This document shows, one piece after another, positions 9,540 through 19,400 of a stretch of DNA of 64,000 nt (positions within the stretch are counted from its first letter, which is position 1; each line of letters starts with the position of its first letter). This stretch comes from Avibacterium avium (GTDB lineage: Bacteria > Pseudomonadota > Gammaproteobacteria > Enterobacterales > Pasteurellaceae): assembly GCF_900454535.1 (NCBI RefSeq), contig NZ_UGSP01000001.1, positions 803,501-867,500 on the forward strand. The letters are read 5' to 3'. The notes beneath the pieces were generated by a model. That model saw only the letters and a list, made by a program, of their open reading frames with translations, had not been told where the DNA came from and ran no database searches. The position numbers were made by a program, and so were the translations under genes.

Positions 9540-9767
9540 ATGGGTTTAGGTGGCGTAAGTATTTGGCAATTACTCATTGTTTTGTTAATTGTATTAGTTT
9601 TCTTCGGCACAAAAAAATTGCGTAATGTAGGTTCAGATTTAGGGACTGCAGTGAAAGGCTTTAAAAACGCAATGAAAGATGATGAAACCGCTGCAGAGCC
9701 GAAAAAAATTGCCGATGACGCACAACAAGCGAAAGCGGAAACTGTAAAAGACAAAGAACAGGCATAA
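9540..9767 (+). CDS. tatA: Twin-arginine translocase subunit TatA
   Basis: A 75-residue protein. It has one N-terminal membrane helix (about residues 6-20), the [14 protein letters not shown] hinge and amphipathic helix, and a charged tail, the standard TatA layout. It forms the polymeric pore for folded proteins. It is the first gene of tatABC, 3 bp before tatB. At least one Tat substrate lies in this window: the sulfatase at 30178-31746, whose signal reads SRRNFIKG. Confidence 0.95.
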   Translation: MGLGGVSIWQLLIVLLIVLVFFGTKKLRNVGSDLGTAVKGFKNAMKDDETAAEPKKIADDAQQAKAETVKDKEQA

Positions 9768-9770
9768 TCC

Positions 9771-10337
9771 GTGTTTGATATTGGTTTTTCTGAATTACTG
9801 TTAATTTCTATTGTGGGCTTAGTGGTGCTAGGCCCTAAACGCTTGCCCGTGGCGATTCGTACCGTGATGGGCTGGGTTCGCACCATTCGTGGCTTAGCGG
9901 CGAATGTACAAAATGAATTAAGCCAAGAATTAAAATTGCAGGAATTACAGGAAAGCATCAAAAAAGCCGAACACCTTAATTTACAGCAACTTTCTCCTGA
10001 ATTGAGCCAAACGGTGGAAGAATTAAAGGCTTCTGCGGAAAAAATTAAAGCCAATTTAGAAGAAAAAGCGGCAAGCACGCAAACGTCCTTTGAGCATCAA
10101 GTGCAAGAATTAAAAAGTGCGGTGCAAAATTCTGAACAAATTTCTCCGCAAGAAACCGCACATCACGACAGCCCTCAAAGTGATACATCAGCAGAAAATG
10201 CACTTTCCCCTGCGGATATGGCAGAGCTTGCCGAGCAAGATGAATCTCAATTGGAGCTAACCAGTGCGTACTATCCTGAAGATGATACCCTTGCTGATGT
10301 TGCCCCTTCAACAAAATCTCAATCAGAAAAAGCATAA
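9771..10337 (+). CDS. tatB: Twin-arginine translocase subunit TatB
   Basis: A 188-residue protein that starts at GTG directly after the tatA stop. The N-terminus [20 protein letters not shown] and then [11 protein letters not shown] are the TatB membrane helix, hinge and amphipathic helix. A long coiled-coil and acidic low-complexity tail follows. With TatC it forms the receptor for twin-arginine signal peptides. It carries USS cores in its 3' half. Confidence 0.95.
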   Translation: MFDIGFSELLLISIVGLVVLGPKRLPVAIRTVMGWVRTIRGLAANVQNELSQELKLQELQESIKKAEHLNLQQLSPELSQTVEELKASAEKIKANLEEKAASTQTSFEHQVQELKSAVQNSEQISPQETAHHDSPQSDTSAENALSPADMAELAEQDESQLELTSAYYPEDDTLADVAPSTKSQSEKA

Positions 10338-10346
10338 AGGCATTTT

Positions 10347-11126
10347 ATGACTGTTGAAGAAACCCAACCTTTAATTAGCCATTTACTTGAACTGCGTGAT
10401 CGTTTGTTGCGTTGCGTGTTCGTGGTGGCGGTAGTCTTTTTAGGCTTGGTTTATTTTGCCAACGATATTTATAATTTTGTCGCCTCGCCATTACTCAGCG
10501 TAATGCCGTCAGGGGCGAGTATGATCGCAACCAATATCGCGACGCCTTTCTTTACCCCATTGAAATTAACGGGTGTTGTTGCGGTGTTTATTTCTGTACC
10601 ATTCTTGCTTTACCAAGTGTGGGCATTTATCGCGCCAGCACTGTATCAGCACGAAAAACGCTTAATTTATCCGCTGTTATTTTCTAGCACTGTGCTGTTT
10701 TATTTAGGCGTGGCGTTCGCTTATTATGTGGTGTTTCCGCTCGTGTTTGGTTTTCTCACCAAAACCGCACCTGAAGGGGTTGCCATTGCCACGGATATTA
10801 GTAGCTACTTAGATTTCGTACTGACCTTATTTTTAGCTTTCGGCGTATGTTTTGAAGTGCCCGTGGCGATTATTTTGCTTTGTTGGTCTGGCGTTACCAC
10901 CATTGATGACTTGAAGAAAAAACGCCCTTATATTATTGTTGCTTCTTTCGTAATTGGGATGCTACTCACCCCGCCAGATATTTTTTCACAAACCTTACTT
11001 GCCATTCCAATGTGTTTATTGTTTGAAGTAGGGTTATTATTTGCACGTTTTTATCGTCCGAAAGAAGACAAAGGCAACACCGATAGCGATAATAGCGAGA
11101 GTGAAGCACAACAACACAAAGAATAA
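10347..11126 (+). CDS. tatC: Twin-arginine translocase subunit TatC
   Basis: A 259-residue inner-membrane protein with six predicted helices. It has the TatC landmarks [12 protein letters not shown] at the N-terminus, [13 protein letters not shown] in the first cytoplasmic region and [10 protein letters not shown] before the fifth helix. It binds the RR motif of Tat signals. The C-terminal tail is hydrophilic and acidic. It is the last gene of tatABC, and a hairpin follows (11147-11168). Confidence 0.95.
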   Translation: MTVEETQPLISHLLELRDRLLRCVFVVAVVFLGLVYFANDIYNFVASPLLSVMPSGASMIATNIATPFFTPLKLTGVVAVFISVPFLLYQVWAFIAPALYQHEKRLIYPLLFSSTVLFYLGVAFAYYVVFPLVFGFLTKTAPEGVAIATDISSYLDFVLTLFLAFGVCFEVPVAIILLCWSGVTTIDDLKKKRPYIIVASFVIGMLLTPPDIFSQTLLAIPMCLLFEVGLLFARFYRPKEDKGNTDSDNSESEAQQHKE

Positions 11127-11146
11127 TTTCTTTCCAACCAGTTTTA

Positions 11147-12227
<1,081 letters not shown>

Positions 12228-12255
12228 AAAGATAAGTAAATAAAAACTTACCATA

Positions 12256-12304
12256 AAAACACCGCACTTTATCTTGTTATAAACAGAAAGTGCGGTGTTT
12301 TTTT
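12256..12304. terminator. Bidirectional terminator made of an inverted USS pair
   Basis: AAAACACCGCACTTT (12256-12270) and AAAGTGCGGTGTTTT (12287-12301) pair over 15 bp. Each arm is a full uptake signal sequence core. It lies between the convergent hemB and queE. Confidence 0.85.
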
Positions 12305-12312
12305 ATCTAGTT

Positions 12313-12939
12313 TTATTCAATTCCAATCAGCTTGTGCGTTTGAATGCTCAACTGCCATTTCGGTTTATTCGGACGTTGATTTAGCAAGCCTAATTGTGTG
12401 ATGGTGTGGAGCAAATTCATTTCGCCGTTGCTTTCACAAGGGGAAAGGTAGTAGTGCTGCGCTTGAATCTGGCTTTCGATTAACGCACAAAATTCTTGTA
12501 CATCGGCATCTGCTACAATGCGCACTTCATTGGCTTGTGTAATACAACGTTGGCGATATTTCTGTGCATATTCTCGTTTCGGGCTGGTGGCAATGTAATC
12601 AATTTGCGCAGGAACAGGCTTTAATCCATTGGTTTCTATGGCAAGAAAATAGCCCTCTGCCTTAAGTTGATCAAGCAATAAGCCCAGTTGTGGCTGAATG
12701 GTGGGTTCGCCACCCGTGATGATAATATTTTTCGCCGAAAACGACCGCACTTTAGCTAAGATTTGCTGTAACGACCAGGGTTCAAAATCATTGTAGGGCG
12801 TGTCGCACCAAGGACAGGCCAAGTTGCATTTGCCGAAACGGATAAAAATGCTCGGCATTCCTGTATTTGCCCCTTCCCCTTGCAGGCTTTGGAAAATTTC
12901 TACAATGGGATAGCTTGGATTAGAAATCAATTCTGACAT
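12313..12939 (-). CDS. queE: 7-carboxy-7-deazaguanine synthase QueE
   Basis: A 208-residue radical-SAM enzyme converting 6-carboxytetrahydropterin to 7-carboxy-7-deazaguanine in queuosine synthesis. The cluster motif is CNLACPWC (CX3CX2C), preceded by EIFQSLQGEG and the FIRFGKC stretch and followed by the ITGGEPTIQP glycine-rich loop. The ATG at 12939 overlaps the queD stop (TAATG) and has GGGAAG 4 bp before it. An ATG at 12954 would add five residues. It is the last gene of the queC-queD-queE operon. Confidence 0.93.
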   Translation of the reverse strand: MSELISNPSYPIVEIFQSLQGEGANTGMPSIFIRFGKCNLACPWCDTPYNDFEPWSLQQILAKVRSFSAKNIIITGGEPTIQPQLGLLLDQLKAEGYFLAIETNGLKPVPAQIDYIATSPKREYAQKYRQRCITQANEVRIVADADVQEFCALIESQIQAQHYYLSPCESNGEMNLLHTITQLGLLNQRPNKPKWQLSIQTHKLIGIE

Positions 12940-13376
12940 TAATCTTCCCGCCATTTATTTTCCCGATATTCACAAAATGAAGTAGGCGTTTCCCATAAGC
13001 GAATGGCGCTAATCGGCAAATGTGCGCTTAAGCGTTGAAAAATAAAGCGTGCCATTTCTTCTGCGGTGGTGCGAGTGGGCATTGCAAAGGTTTTGGAATT
13101 GAGATCTTGCAATAGCCGTGCAATTTGGCTTTCACGTTCGCTGGTTTCATCATAAATAAAGGCGTGATCCATTGGGGTGAGAATCTGTTCTTTTACGATC
13201 TGTTTGAGATCAGAAAAATCCATCACCATTCCTTTTTTCGCTCCGCTGGCGTGTAGTTCCCCTTGCACTTCCACTTGTAATTTATAAGTGTGGCCGTGCA
13301 GGTTTTGGCATTTGCCATCGTGTCCGTCCAACAAATGCGCCATATCAAAACTGAATTCTTTAGAAACTTTAAACAT
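12939..13376 (-). CDS. queD: 6-carboxy-5,6,7,8-tetrahydropterin synthase QueD
   Basis: A 145-residue member of the PTPS/QueD fold. Zinc ligands are seen in [20 protein letters not shown], with the catalytic Cys in the GKCQNLHGH part. C-terminal [12 protein letters not shown] supplies the pterin-anchoring Glu. It converts 7,8-dihydroneopterin triphosphate in the queuosine pathway. The ATG at 13376 (MFKVSKEF) is the family start; the longer open frame upstream lies inside queC. The start overlaps the end of queC by 8 bp, so translation is probably coupled. Confidence 0.93.
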   Translation of the reverse strand: MFKVSKEFSFDMAHLLDGHDGKCQNLHGHTYKLQVEVQGELHASGAKKGMVMDFSDLKQIVKEQILTPMDHAFIYDETSERESQIARLLQDLNSKTFAMPTRTTAEEMARFIFQRLSAHLPISAIRLWETPTSFCEYRENKWRED

Positions 13377-14052
13377 TTTGCACCGCACTTTTTTGTTGTA
13401 AATATTCGTCCAAGCCTTTATTGCGTAATACGCAGCTTGGACATTCGCCACAACCACCTTCCACGCCTTGATAACAAGTGTGAGTATGATTGCGAACATA
13501 ATCCAGCGCACCTAGGCTATCTGCCAACGCCCAAGTTTGCGCTTTGGTGAGATACATCAACGGCGTGCGAAGATTAAAATTGTAATCCATCGCTAAATTC
13601 AGGGTAACGTTCATTGATTTGATGAACACATCACGGCAATCAGGGTAGCCACTGAAATCCGTTTCGCACACGCCCGTGATAATGTCAGAAATACCTTGCC
13701 CTTTGGCATAAATGGCGGTGTAAAGCAAAAATAAGGCGTTGCGCCCGTCCACAAAGGTGTTTGGCAGCTCGTCTTTTTCTTGCTTGATTTCTGCGTTTTC
13801 GTTCATTAGGGCATTTGAGGTGATCGCTTTGATCACAGAAGTATCAATGAAAGTTTGTTTTACCCCAAGATCTTGTGCGATCCATTTGGCTTTTTCTAAT
13901 TCAATGGCGTGGCGCTGACCGTAATGAAAGGTTACGGTTTCCACATTTTCTACGCCATAATCGGCAATGGCTTGAATTAAGCAGGTGGTGGAATCTTGCC
14001 CACCAGAAAAGATAACAACCGCTTTGCGATTGTGATTTTTGAATGTTGTCAT
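13369..14052 (-). CDS. queC: 7-cyano-7-deazaguanine synthase QueC
   Basis: A 227-residue ATP-dependent enzyme making preQ0 from CDG. The PP-loop SGGQDSTTC is at about residues 16-24. The C-terminal zinc site uses the cysteines of [18 protein letters not shown]. It is first gene of queC-queD-queE and stands directly behind a preQ1 riboswitch whose 3' strand includes its ribosome-binding site. Its product is a precursor of preQ1, so the control is end-product feedback. Confidence 0.95.
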   Translation of the reverse strand: MTTFKNHNRKAVVIFSGGQDSTTCLIQAIADYGVENVETVTFHYGQRHAIELEKAKWIAQDLGVKQTFIDTSVIKAITSNALMNENAEIKQEKDELPNTFVDGRNALFLLYTAIYAKGQGISDIITGVCETDFSGYPDCRDVFIKSMNVTLNLAMDYNFNLRTPLMYLTKAQTWALADSLGALDYVRNHTHTCYQGVEGGCGECPSCVLRNKGLDEYLQQKSAVQNV

Positions 14053-14058
14053 AAGATG

Positions 14059-14095
14059 TCCTAGTTTTTTTGCGTGGGAGGGTTGCGAACCACGG
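14059..14095 (-). promoter_or_regulatory. preQ1-I riboswitch upstream of queC
   Basis: The minus-strand RNA has stem P1 CGTGG (14094-14090) with CCACG (14077-14073). The loop is TTCGCAACCCTC, followed by an A-rich tail AAAAAAACTAGGA (about 14071-14059). This is the class I preQ1 aptamer plan: a short hairpin whose A-rich tail folds back as a pseudoknot. The tail contains the queC Shine-Dalgarno AGGA, 6 bp before the ATG, so ligand binding should block translation of the operon. Confidence 0.85.
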
Positions 14096-14163
14096 TTACA
14101 GCTGAATTTGATTCAGCCAACGAAATAAGGGCGGTATTGTACAATAAAGGCGGGCTTAGACAA

Positions 14164-14189
14164 AGAAAAAGCCCGCAAAAGTGCGGGCT
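14164..14189 (-). terminator. Terminator of raiA
   Basis: Plus-strand GCCCGCA (14171-14177) pairs with TGCGGGC (14182-14188). In the minus direction it ends in CTTTTTCTTTG, so it terminates raiA. Confidence 0.8.
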
Positions 14190-14204
14190 AAAATGGAAAA
14201 GTTT

Positions 14205-14525
14205 TTAGTTAAATGAATCTTTTAGGCGTTCCTCGGCACGGCGAGATTCACTTTTATGTTGCAATTTATTGAGTTGGCGTTCGAGTTTTTCTTCTACTTC
14301 ATTAATTGCTTTGTACATATCCTCCGATTCGCTACTTGCGAACAAATCACCAAATGGCGTGCCGATAGAAGCCTCCACCGCAAAGCCTTTTGGTACTTTA
14401 TTTAAAATGAAATGAGGATTAATGAGTTGAGTTTGCCATTTTCCTAATTTAGCAAGTCTTTCTTCAATGTGAGTGCGGATTGCAGGGGTGATGTCCATTT
14501 GTTTGCTTGTGATATTTAGAGTCAT
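14205..14525 (-). CDS. raiA: Ribosome-associated inhibitor RaiA (protein Y)
   Basis: A 106-residue short ribosome hibernation factor. Family features are [20 protein letters not shown] at the start, [16 protein letters not shown] and the conserved [21 protein letters not shown] helix. It binds the 30S decoding region and stabilises idle 70S in stationary phase or cold. The C-terminal dimerisation domain of long HPF is absent. It is monocistronic, with a good ribosome-binding site (AGAGGT) and a terminator. Confidence 0.93.
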   Translation of the reverse strand: MTLNITSKQMDITPAIRTHIEERLAKLGKWQTQLINPHFILNKVPKGFAVEASIGTPFGDLFASSESEDMYKAINEVEEKLERQLNKLQHKSESRRAEERLKDSFN

Positions 14526-14655
14526 AGCATTTACCTCTTATTTGATGATAAGTATTTCTACTTAGGATTGAAAGGTCCATCTACAACATAGCCCCGTTGC
14601 CAATTTTTTTCAAGCCTTTTTTCATTTATTTGCGTAAATTTTCCACAAATGCAAG

Positions 14656-14688
14656 CAAGAAAAAAGCGGGCTTTTTATTGCCCGCTTT
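14656..14688 (-). terminator. Terminator of oapA
   Basis: AAAGCGGGC (14663-14671) pairs with GCCCGCTTT (14680-14688), with a T run in the minus direction. Confidence 0.8.
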
Positions 14689-14704
14689 GGTTATTGATGA
14701 GAGA

Positions 14705-15916
14705 TTATTTTTTATATTGATAAGTACCATTTGCCTGACGAACAAAGGTGCTACCGTTCGCTAAGCGAAGCTGTTCAACACGGCCTTGCGAATTGAGTGA
14801 AACCTGTACTTTATCACCGGGTTTAAAGCTGCTTAACGCATTGCCTGCACCGTTCGCTTTTGTCATCGCATTCACATCAGAAATATTTAGATTGTTATCG
14901 CGGAAGACTTGCATAAGCGAAACGCCTTGTGGAATAGTGAGGGTTTTGCTTGTGCCTGCAGTTTTGCTTGTAGCTGGTTTTGCTTCCACCACAGGAACTT
15001 TTTTCTCTGCTTTAGGTTCAGCTTTTTTCACGCTTTGTGCTGTTTGCGCTTTGCTTTCTGTTTTTGCTTTGCTCGCAGCAGGTTTTGTTGTTTGTGTTGT
15101 TGCTTTTGCCACAGGTTTCGCCTGTTGTTTAGGTTGTTGGACAACAGGTTTAGTTTGTGCTACTGCTTTTGTTGTTTCTACCGCTTTTTTCGGCTCAACT
15201 GGGACAGGTTGTGGTTTGGCTACGGCAACAGGTTGTTCTGCTTGCGTTGTAGTTTGAGCGGCTGATTGCGCTGTTGCGTCATTGTTTTGCGCATCGCTGG
15301 CATTATTTTCTGCACTTGTCGTTGCTGTTTGAGCATTCTCACTGCCACTTTGTGCGTTTTGTGCATCTGCTTGCTGTGTTGGTTGTCCTTGGTTTAAGTT
15401 ATCCAACACATTATTTTCCATTGGCTGTTCTTGATTGAGCGATTGGAACTGCGTTGGAATGCTGTTTGACGGCTGTTCAAACGCATTGACGGTATCTGAA
15501 CTTGGTTTTAACCAAGAGATAATCAATAAAATGATCACCGCCAGTAATAACACGATGAAAATACGGCGATATTTTGGTGGAATGAAACCTAAAATAGCCC
15601 AACGTTCAGGCTTATTAAGATTTCTGCTGATCGGCTCATCTTGCGTTTGTGTACTTTGTTCAACAATCACTTCTTCTGTTGTGCCATTGTTTTCTACCAA
15701 TACTTCGCTTTCGCTTGTTTCAACTGTGTTGGTTTCTGTTGAAGTCCCTTCTTTTTTGCCTAACGAACTCACCATTTCTTTTGCTTTATCAAGTAAAGAA
15801 GGTTCTTGGCTAACTGGTTTTTTAGGGGTAATCGGTTCCATTTGATTAAATTCTAAATCAAGTTCACTTTGCGCCTTGTTGGCTGCGTTATTTTCTGGTT
15901 TATGTTGTTCAGTCAC
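14705..15916 (-). CDS. oapA: Opacity-associated protein OapA (LysM-like)
   Basis: A 403-residue inner-membrane-anchored protein. It has an acidic cytoplasmic N-terminus, the ERWAILGFIPPKYRR motif of the OapA N-terminal domain near residue 100 and one membrane helix (IFIVLLLAVIILLIISW). A long Ala/Gln/Thr/Lys-rich spacer follows (about 150-320), then a C-terminal LysM-like domain (TLTIPQGVSLMQVFRDNN to the end). In H. influenzae OapA governs colony opacity and epithelial attachment; binding to peptidoglycan is inferred from the domain. It lies next to epmB and efp, as in H. influenzae. The usual partner oapB does not follow here; raiA does. Confidence 0.88.
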   Translation of the reverse strand: MTEQHKPENNAANKAQSELDLEFNQMEPITPKKPVSQEPSLLDKAKEMVSSLGKKEGTSTETNTVETSESEVLVENNGTTEEVIVEQSTQTQDEPISRNLNKPERWAILGFIPPKYRRIFIVLLLAVIILLIISWLKPSSDTVNAFEQPSNSIPTQFQSLNQEQPMENNVLDNLNQGQPTQQADAQNAQSGSENAQTATTSAENNASDAQNNDATAQSAAQTTTQAEQPVAVAKPQPVPVEPKKAVETTKAVAQTKPVVQQPKQQAKPVAKATTQTTKPAASKAKTESKAQTAQSVKKAEPKAEKKVPVVEAKPATSKTAGTSKTLTIPQGVSLMQVFRDNNLNISDVNAMTKANGAGNALSSFKPGDKVQVSLNSQGRVEQLRLANGSTFVRQANGTYQYKK

Positions 15917-16009
15917 AGTTGATACCTTATGTTAATAAAAGCACTAAAATAAAGTGCGGTGCAAATTTTGCTTATTTTAAAGGATATTTTGCCATTGTTC
16001 CATTAGCAA

Positions 16010-17023
16010 TTAGGCAGAATATAAAGTTTTATTTGGTTCATTGGCAATTTCGCGTGCTAATTTCGGCACTAAATAGCCTGAAGTGAGCTTTTGTAATTCT
16101 TTGTAAATTTCCACCGCACTTTCATCATCAAGATAAAAATGGCTCGCGCCCTCCACTTTATCAAACAAATGCAAGTAATAGGGCAGAATGCCAATGCGGA
16201 AAAGTTGCTCGCTCAAGGCTTTTAGGGTATAGGCGTTGTCATTTATATTCTTCAGCATAACTGTTTGGTTAAGCAAGGTTACGCCCGCATTTTTCAGCTT
16301 CGCCATTGCGTGCGCCAAATGTTCATCAATTTCATTGGGGTGATTGATGTGAGTAACCAGCACCGTTTGTAAGGAGGATTGTGCCAGCAGTTCGCAAAGT
16401 TTGTCAGTGATACGCTGCGGAATCACCACAGGCAAGCGGCTGTGAATGCGTAAACGTTGTAAGTGCGGGATTTTTTCTAATTGTTTTAGCAGCCATTCTA
16501 ACTCGTGATCTTTCGCCATAAGGGGATCGCCGCCAGAGAAAATTACTTCATCAATTTCTGAATGTTGCGCAATATAGTCTAAGGCTTTCTGCCAATTTTT
16601 TTTATTGCCCTTGTTTTCAGCATAAGGAAAATGGCGGCGGAAACAGTAGCGACAATTAATTGCACAGCTATTTTTTACCATAAATAACAAACGGTTGTGA
16701 TATTTATGTAAAATATTTGGCGCAGCTGTATGCTGTTCTTCTAAGGGATCTTTGCTAAATCCTTCCGCTTGCACAAATTCTAAATGAGACGTCATTGCCT
16801 GCAAAAAGAGTGGATCATTCGGGTTGCCTTTTTCCATTCGTTCCACAAAAGGCAAGGGAACACGCAACGCAAACAGCTTGCGGGCCGCAAAATCTTTTTC
16901 AAAAAGAGAAAGAGGAAGATTTAAGTGTTCTAACAAGACTTTTGGATCAGAAATGGCATTCGCAAGATGATCTGCCCAATTTTCTACTTCTCTAATGGGG
17001 ATATTTCGGGTTAAAATACGCAC
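16010..17023 (-). CDS. epmB: EF-P post-translational lysine 2,3-aminomutase EpmB
   Basis: A 337-residue radical-SAM/PLP enzyme that converts lysine to beta-lysine for modification of EF-P. The cluster motif is [12 protein letters not shown] (CX3CX2C). [10 protein letters not shown]-type and [12 protein letters not shown] stretches of the KamA family follow. I place the start at the GTG at 17023 ([10 protein letters not shown]). Upstream ATG-like starts would run into the efp start region on the other strand. This GTG sits inside a near-USS (AAGTGCGT). It is divergent from its substrate gene efp with only 34 bp between starts. Confidence 0.9.
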   Translation of the reverse strand: MRILTRNIPIREVENWADHLANAISDPKVLLEHLNLPLSLFEKDFAARKLFALRVPLPFVERMEKGNPNDPLFLQAMTSHLEFVQAEGFSKDPLEEQHTAAPNILHKYHNRLLFMVKNSCAINCRYCFRRHFPYAENKGNKKNWQKALDYIAQHSEIDEVIFSGGDPLMAKDHELEWLLKQLEKIPHLQRLRIHSRLPVVIPQRITDKLCELLAQSSLQTVLVTHINHPNEIDEHLAHAMAKLKNAGVTLLNQTVMLKNINDNAYTLKALSEQLFRIGILPYYLHLFDKVEGASHFYLDDESAVEIYKELQKLTSGYLVPKLAREIANEPNKTLYSA

Positions 17024-17057
17024 TTTTAAAAACAATCTCTTTTTATTTGAGGATAAT

Positions 17058-17624
17058 ATGGCTACATATACTACCACTGACTTCAAACCAGGTCTAAAAT
17101 TTATGCAAGATGGCGAGCCTTGCGTGATCGTTGAAAATGAATTTGTAAAACCAGGAAAAGGTCAAGCCTTTACTCGTACTCGCATTCGTAAATTAATTTC
17201 TGGTAAAGTGTTAGATGTAAACTTCAAATCAGGCACTTCTGTGGAAGCGGCTGACGTAATGGATTTAAACTTAACCTATTCTTACAAAGATGACGCTTTC
17301 TGGTACTTTATGCACCCAGAAACCTTTGAACAATATTCAGCAGACGCGAAAGCGGTGGGCGATGCAGAAAAATGGTTATTAGACCAAGCAGATTGTATCG
17401 TAACCCTATGGAACGGTGCACCAATTTCTGTAACCCCACCAAACTTTGTGGAATTAGAAATCGTGGAAACTGACCCAGGCTTGAAAGGTGATACCGCAGG
17501 TACAGGTGGTAAGCCAGCTACATTAAGTACTGGTGCAGTAGTGCGTGTACCATTATTCGTACAAACAGGCGAAGTCATCAAAGTAGATACCCGTTCTGGT
17601 GAATATGTTTCGCGTGTGAAGTAA
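17058..17624 (+). CDS. efp: Elongation factor P
   Basis: A 188-residue EF-P with the modification site Lys in [11 protein letters not shown] and the conserved [15 protein letters not shown] and [16 protein letters not shown] blocks. It relieves ribosome stalling at polyproline. The ATG at 17058 ([12 protein letters not shown]) follows TGAGGA; the longer upstream frame is not family-like. It pairs with divergent epmB, whose product supplies beta-lysine for its modification. The partner ligase epmA is not in the window. Confidence 0.97.
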   Translation: MATYTTTDFKPGLKFMQDGEPCVIVENEFVKPGKGQAFTRTRIRKLISGKVLDVNFKSGTSVEAADVMDLNLTYSYKDDAFWYFMHPETFEQYSADAKAVGDAEKWLLDQADCIVTLWNGAPISVTPPNFVELEIVETDPGLKGDTAGTGGKPATLSTGAVVRVPLFVQTGEVIKVDTRSGEYVSRVK

Positions 17625-17645
17625 TTTTCAGTGTAAAGCAAATAC

Positions 17646-17676
17646 AAAAAATCCGTACAACAGTACGGATTTTTTA
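17646..17676. terminator. Bidirectional terminator between efp and relE
   Basis: A 13-bp stem, AAAAAATCCGTAC / GTACGGATTTTTT, with loop AACA. T runs on both strands serve efp (+) and the relBE unit (-), whose last codon overlaps it. Confidence 0.85.
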
Positions 17677-17958
17677 TAGCCTTGTTTTTGCCTCTTTGTA
17701 AGCTTGCCTGTTCTCTCGTTTACCGATAGCCACGACAAAAACAACCACTTGCTCATCTTGAACTTGATAAATCAAACGGTATCCCGCATTGCGTAGTTTT
17801 ATCTTATAGCAATCAGGAAAATGACTAAGCCGATTGGCTTCAATGCGAGGATTACGCAAAATCTCAGCCAATTTTTTCTTAAATTGTGCTTTTATATTTT
17901 CACCAAGTTTACGCCATTCTTTTAACGCCCTTGGATCAAAAACTAGCTCATAGCTCGT
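17674..17958 (-). CDS. relE: RelE family mRNA-interferase toxin with an ACG in place of the start codon
   Basis: The frame encodes about 94 residues clearly of the RelE type: YELVFDPRALKEWRKLGE, then CYKIKLRNAGYRLIYQ and VVFVVAIGKREN, ending near QAYKEA. Residues matching the E. coli RelE catalytic set (the Lys pair, Arg of GYRL, Arg of GKRE, Tyr of QAY) are all present. The first codon where ATG is expected, overlapping the relB end, reads ACG (17958-17956), and the codon before it is TAG. No ATG, GTG or TTG exists until the TTG of codon 30, which would give a truncated 65-residue protein. RelE cleaves mRNA in the ribosomal A site. Here it is either translated from ACG or silenced. Confidence 0.85.
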   Translation of the reverse strand, partial: TSYELVFDPRALKEWRKLGENIKAQFKKKLAEILRNPRIEANRLSHFPDCYKIKLRNAGYRLIYQVQDEQVVVFVVAIGKRENRQAYKEAKTRL

Positions 17959-18190
17959 CTAAGCTAACCTTAATGCCTTTTTCGGGGTGGGCTAGGCGAT
18001 GACGAACAGTTTCGAGCAATTCAAGATCTTCATCATTGACTAACACAGTTTGAATAGGAAATTTATTATTTTGCGCTACATATTGGAATAGTAATCTTAC
18101 CGCTTCACTTGGCGTCAGGTTCATTTTCTGTAATGCCGCATAAGCTTCTTGTTTTAGTTCATCATCAAGACGAATATTAAGTGTTGCCAT
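17948..18190 (-). CDS. relB: RelB family antitoxin
   Basis: An 80-residue RelB/DinJ protein. The N-terminal ribbon-helix-helix part is MATLNIRLDDELKQEAYAAL, with LTPSEAVRLLFQYVA following. The toxin-binding tail ends HPEKGIKVSLDEL. It would neutralise RelE and repress the operon. It overlaps the relE frame by 11 bp. A GGAGG ribosome-binding site precedes the ATG, and a palindromic operator lies between its -35 and -10 hexamers (18215-18243). Confidence 0.93.
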   Translation of the reverse strand: MATLNIRLDDELKQEAYAALQKMNLTPSEAVRLLFQYVAQNNKFPIQTVLVNDEDLELLETVRHRLAHPEKGIKVSLDEL

Positions 18191-18214
18191 TTTTCCTCCT
18201 TCTATTTTGTAATA

Positions 18215-18243
18215 ATTGTAATGCTATTTTGCATTACGCACAA
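18215..18243 (-). promoter_or_regulatory. relBE promoter with palindromic operator
   Basis: On the minus strand, TTGTGC (18243-18238), 17 bp, TACAAT (18220-18215). Between and overlapping them is the dyad GTAATGC-N6-GCATTAC (18218-18237), a plausible RelB autorepression site. Confidence 0.65.
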
Positions 18244-18254
18244 TAACAACAAGA

Positions 18255-18291
18255 TAAAGAAAAAGTGCGCTGGAATTTTTCACTGCACTTT
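18255..18291 (-). terminator. Terminator of the ROK gene from a decayed USS pair
   Basis: AAAGTGC (18262-18268) faces GCACTTT (18285-18291). The arms are degenerate uptake-signal copies, followed by a T-rich run in the minus direction. Confidence 0.55.
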
Positions 18292-18296
18292 ATTAT

Positions 18297-19385
18297 TTAC
18301 TCATCATCTTGTAAGAAGTGATAAATTGGCACAATGGCAGCGCCGATGGAAATATCTTCAAATTTTATTTTTGAGGCACTGAGTTGTGCTGAAGTGCGGT
18401 TGATATTTTGCACTTGTTCTGCATTTTTAACGTAATCAATTAGTTGATTGATTAGCGTTTGGGGCAACATTCCTGTTAGGGCGATTACTTTTGGATCAAG
18501 CCACGCAATGGCGGAGAGAATGAGCGATAACACTTGGGGTTGGCTATGTTCAAGCCAAGTTTTTACCGCTGAGTTGTCGAGTAGGCTAGCGTTCTGATTT
18601 TCTTCGCCAAGTTTTTCTTTCAGATCTTTCCAACTTGGGCGTGGGGAGCCATAAGGAAATAATAAGCCGATTTCCCCTGCATTGCCGAAACCGCCACGAA
18701 TTAATTTGCCTTGCGAGATAATGCCCGCCCCAATGCCAAAATCAAGACTAATCACCACCATATCTTCAATATCATTCCATAATCCCGAATAATATTCCCC
18801 AAGTGCCACCGTGTTGATGTTGTTCTCAATATGGCAGGGGTAGCCGAGTTTTTCGCTGAATACGTTGGCTAGGTTCGGGATATTTTGTAATAACGGAAAC
18901 CAAGGGGACGAAATGGATTGATCGGCCAATAGGTAGCCAGAAAGAGAAAAACCGATGCCGAGAATTTTTGCTTCAGCGAGAAATTTTTTGTCTAAAAGTT
19001 GCTGAAGTGCGGTGCGAATTTGTTGGCATAATTCATCAAATTGCACGCTATTGTGGTAAACATAGCGTTCATTGGCAATTTTATTGCCAATAAAATCCAC
19101 GATTGCGAGCTGAAATGAGTTATCCGAAAAGGTGATGCCAATCGAGCAACAAGCGTTGGGATTTAAGGTTAAATGAAAAGAAGGCGTTCCCCGTTTTTTT
19201 ACCATTTTCTCCGTTTCTTTAATTAAGCCAAGAAACAGCAGTTTGCGGCAATATTGCGTTACCGCCCCAGGGGTTAAACCCGATAAGGCGCTTAATTCCT
19301 TGCGTGAAGGGGAATATTGACGTATGAGGCGTAATAACAATTTTTCGCTGGATTTTAAATTGAATACGGAATTTTCTTTTTTCAT
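18297..19385 (-). CDS. ROK family (NagC/Mlc-like) transcriptional regulator
   Basis: A 362-residue protein with an N-terminal winged helix (residues about 10-70; RKELSALSGLTPGAVTQYCR) and a ROK sugar-kinase-like domain. The ROK repeat is RGGFGNAGEIGLLFPYGSP. In NagC and Mlc this is followed by a zinc site (GEIGH, CxCGxxGC), but here the His is Leu and no cysteines follow, so the zinc site is missing. The start is the ATG at 19385; a GTG at 19439 would put the terminator of the upstream gene inside it. It lies behind a phosphatase and ABC importer and may control them. The effector is unknown. Confidence 0.8.
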   Translation of the reverse strand: MKKENSVFNLKSSEKLLLRLIRQYSPSRKELSALSGLTPGAVTQYCRKLLFLGLIKETEKMVKKRGTPSFHLTLNPNACCSIGITFSDNSFQLAIVDFIGNKIANERYVYHNSVQFDELCQQIRTALQQLLDKKFLAEAKILGIGFSLSGYLLADQSISSPWFPLLQNIPNLANVFSEKLGYPCHIENNINTVALGEYYSGLWNDIEDMVVISLDFGIGAGIISQGKLIRGGFGNAGEIGLLFPYGSPRPSWKDLKEKLGEENQNASLLDNSAVKTWLEHSQPQVLSLILSAIAWLDPKVIALTGMLPQTLINQLIDYVKNAEQVQNINRTSAQLSASKIKFEDISIGAAIVPIYHFLQDDE

Positions 19386-19400
19386 TTTGTTGTCTTTATG

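Noticed and set aside
13377-13511. N-terminal extension of QueD with a hydrophobic stretch
   Set aside because: It is the antisense of nothing useful and lies in the queC coding region in another frame; the family start is at 13376.
14748-15845. Plus-strand open frames opposite oapA
   Set aside because: They are low-complexity shadows of the Ala/Gln/Lys-rich linker of OapA.
16995-17057. N-terminal extension of EF-P
   Set aside because: The family start MATYTTTDF with a good ribosome-binding site lies at 17058; the extension overlaps the epmB start.
17674-17871. RelE as a 65-residue protein starting at TTG
   Set aside because: Homology to RelE continues upstream in the same frame to codon 1; a TTG start at codon 30 would remove the first helices, so the true problem is the missing ATG.
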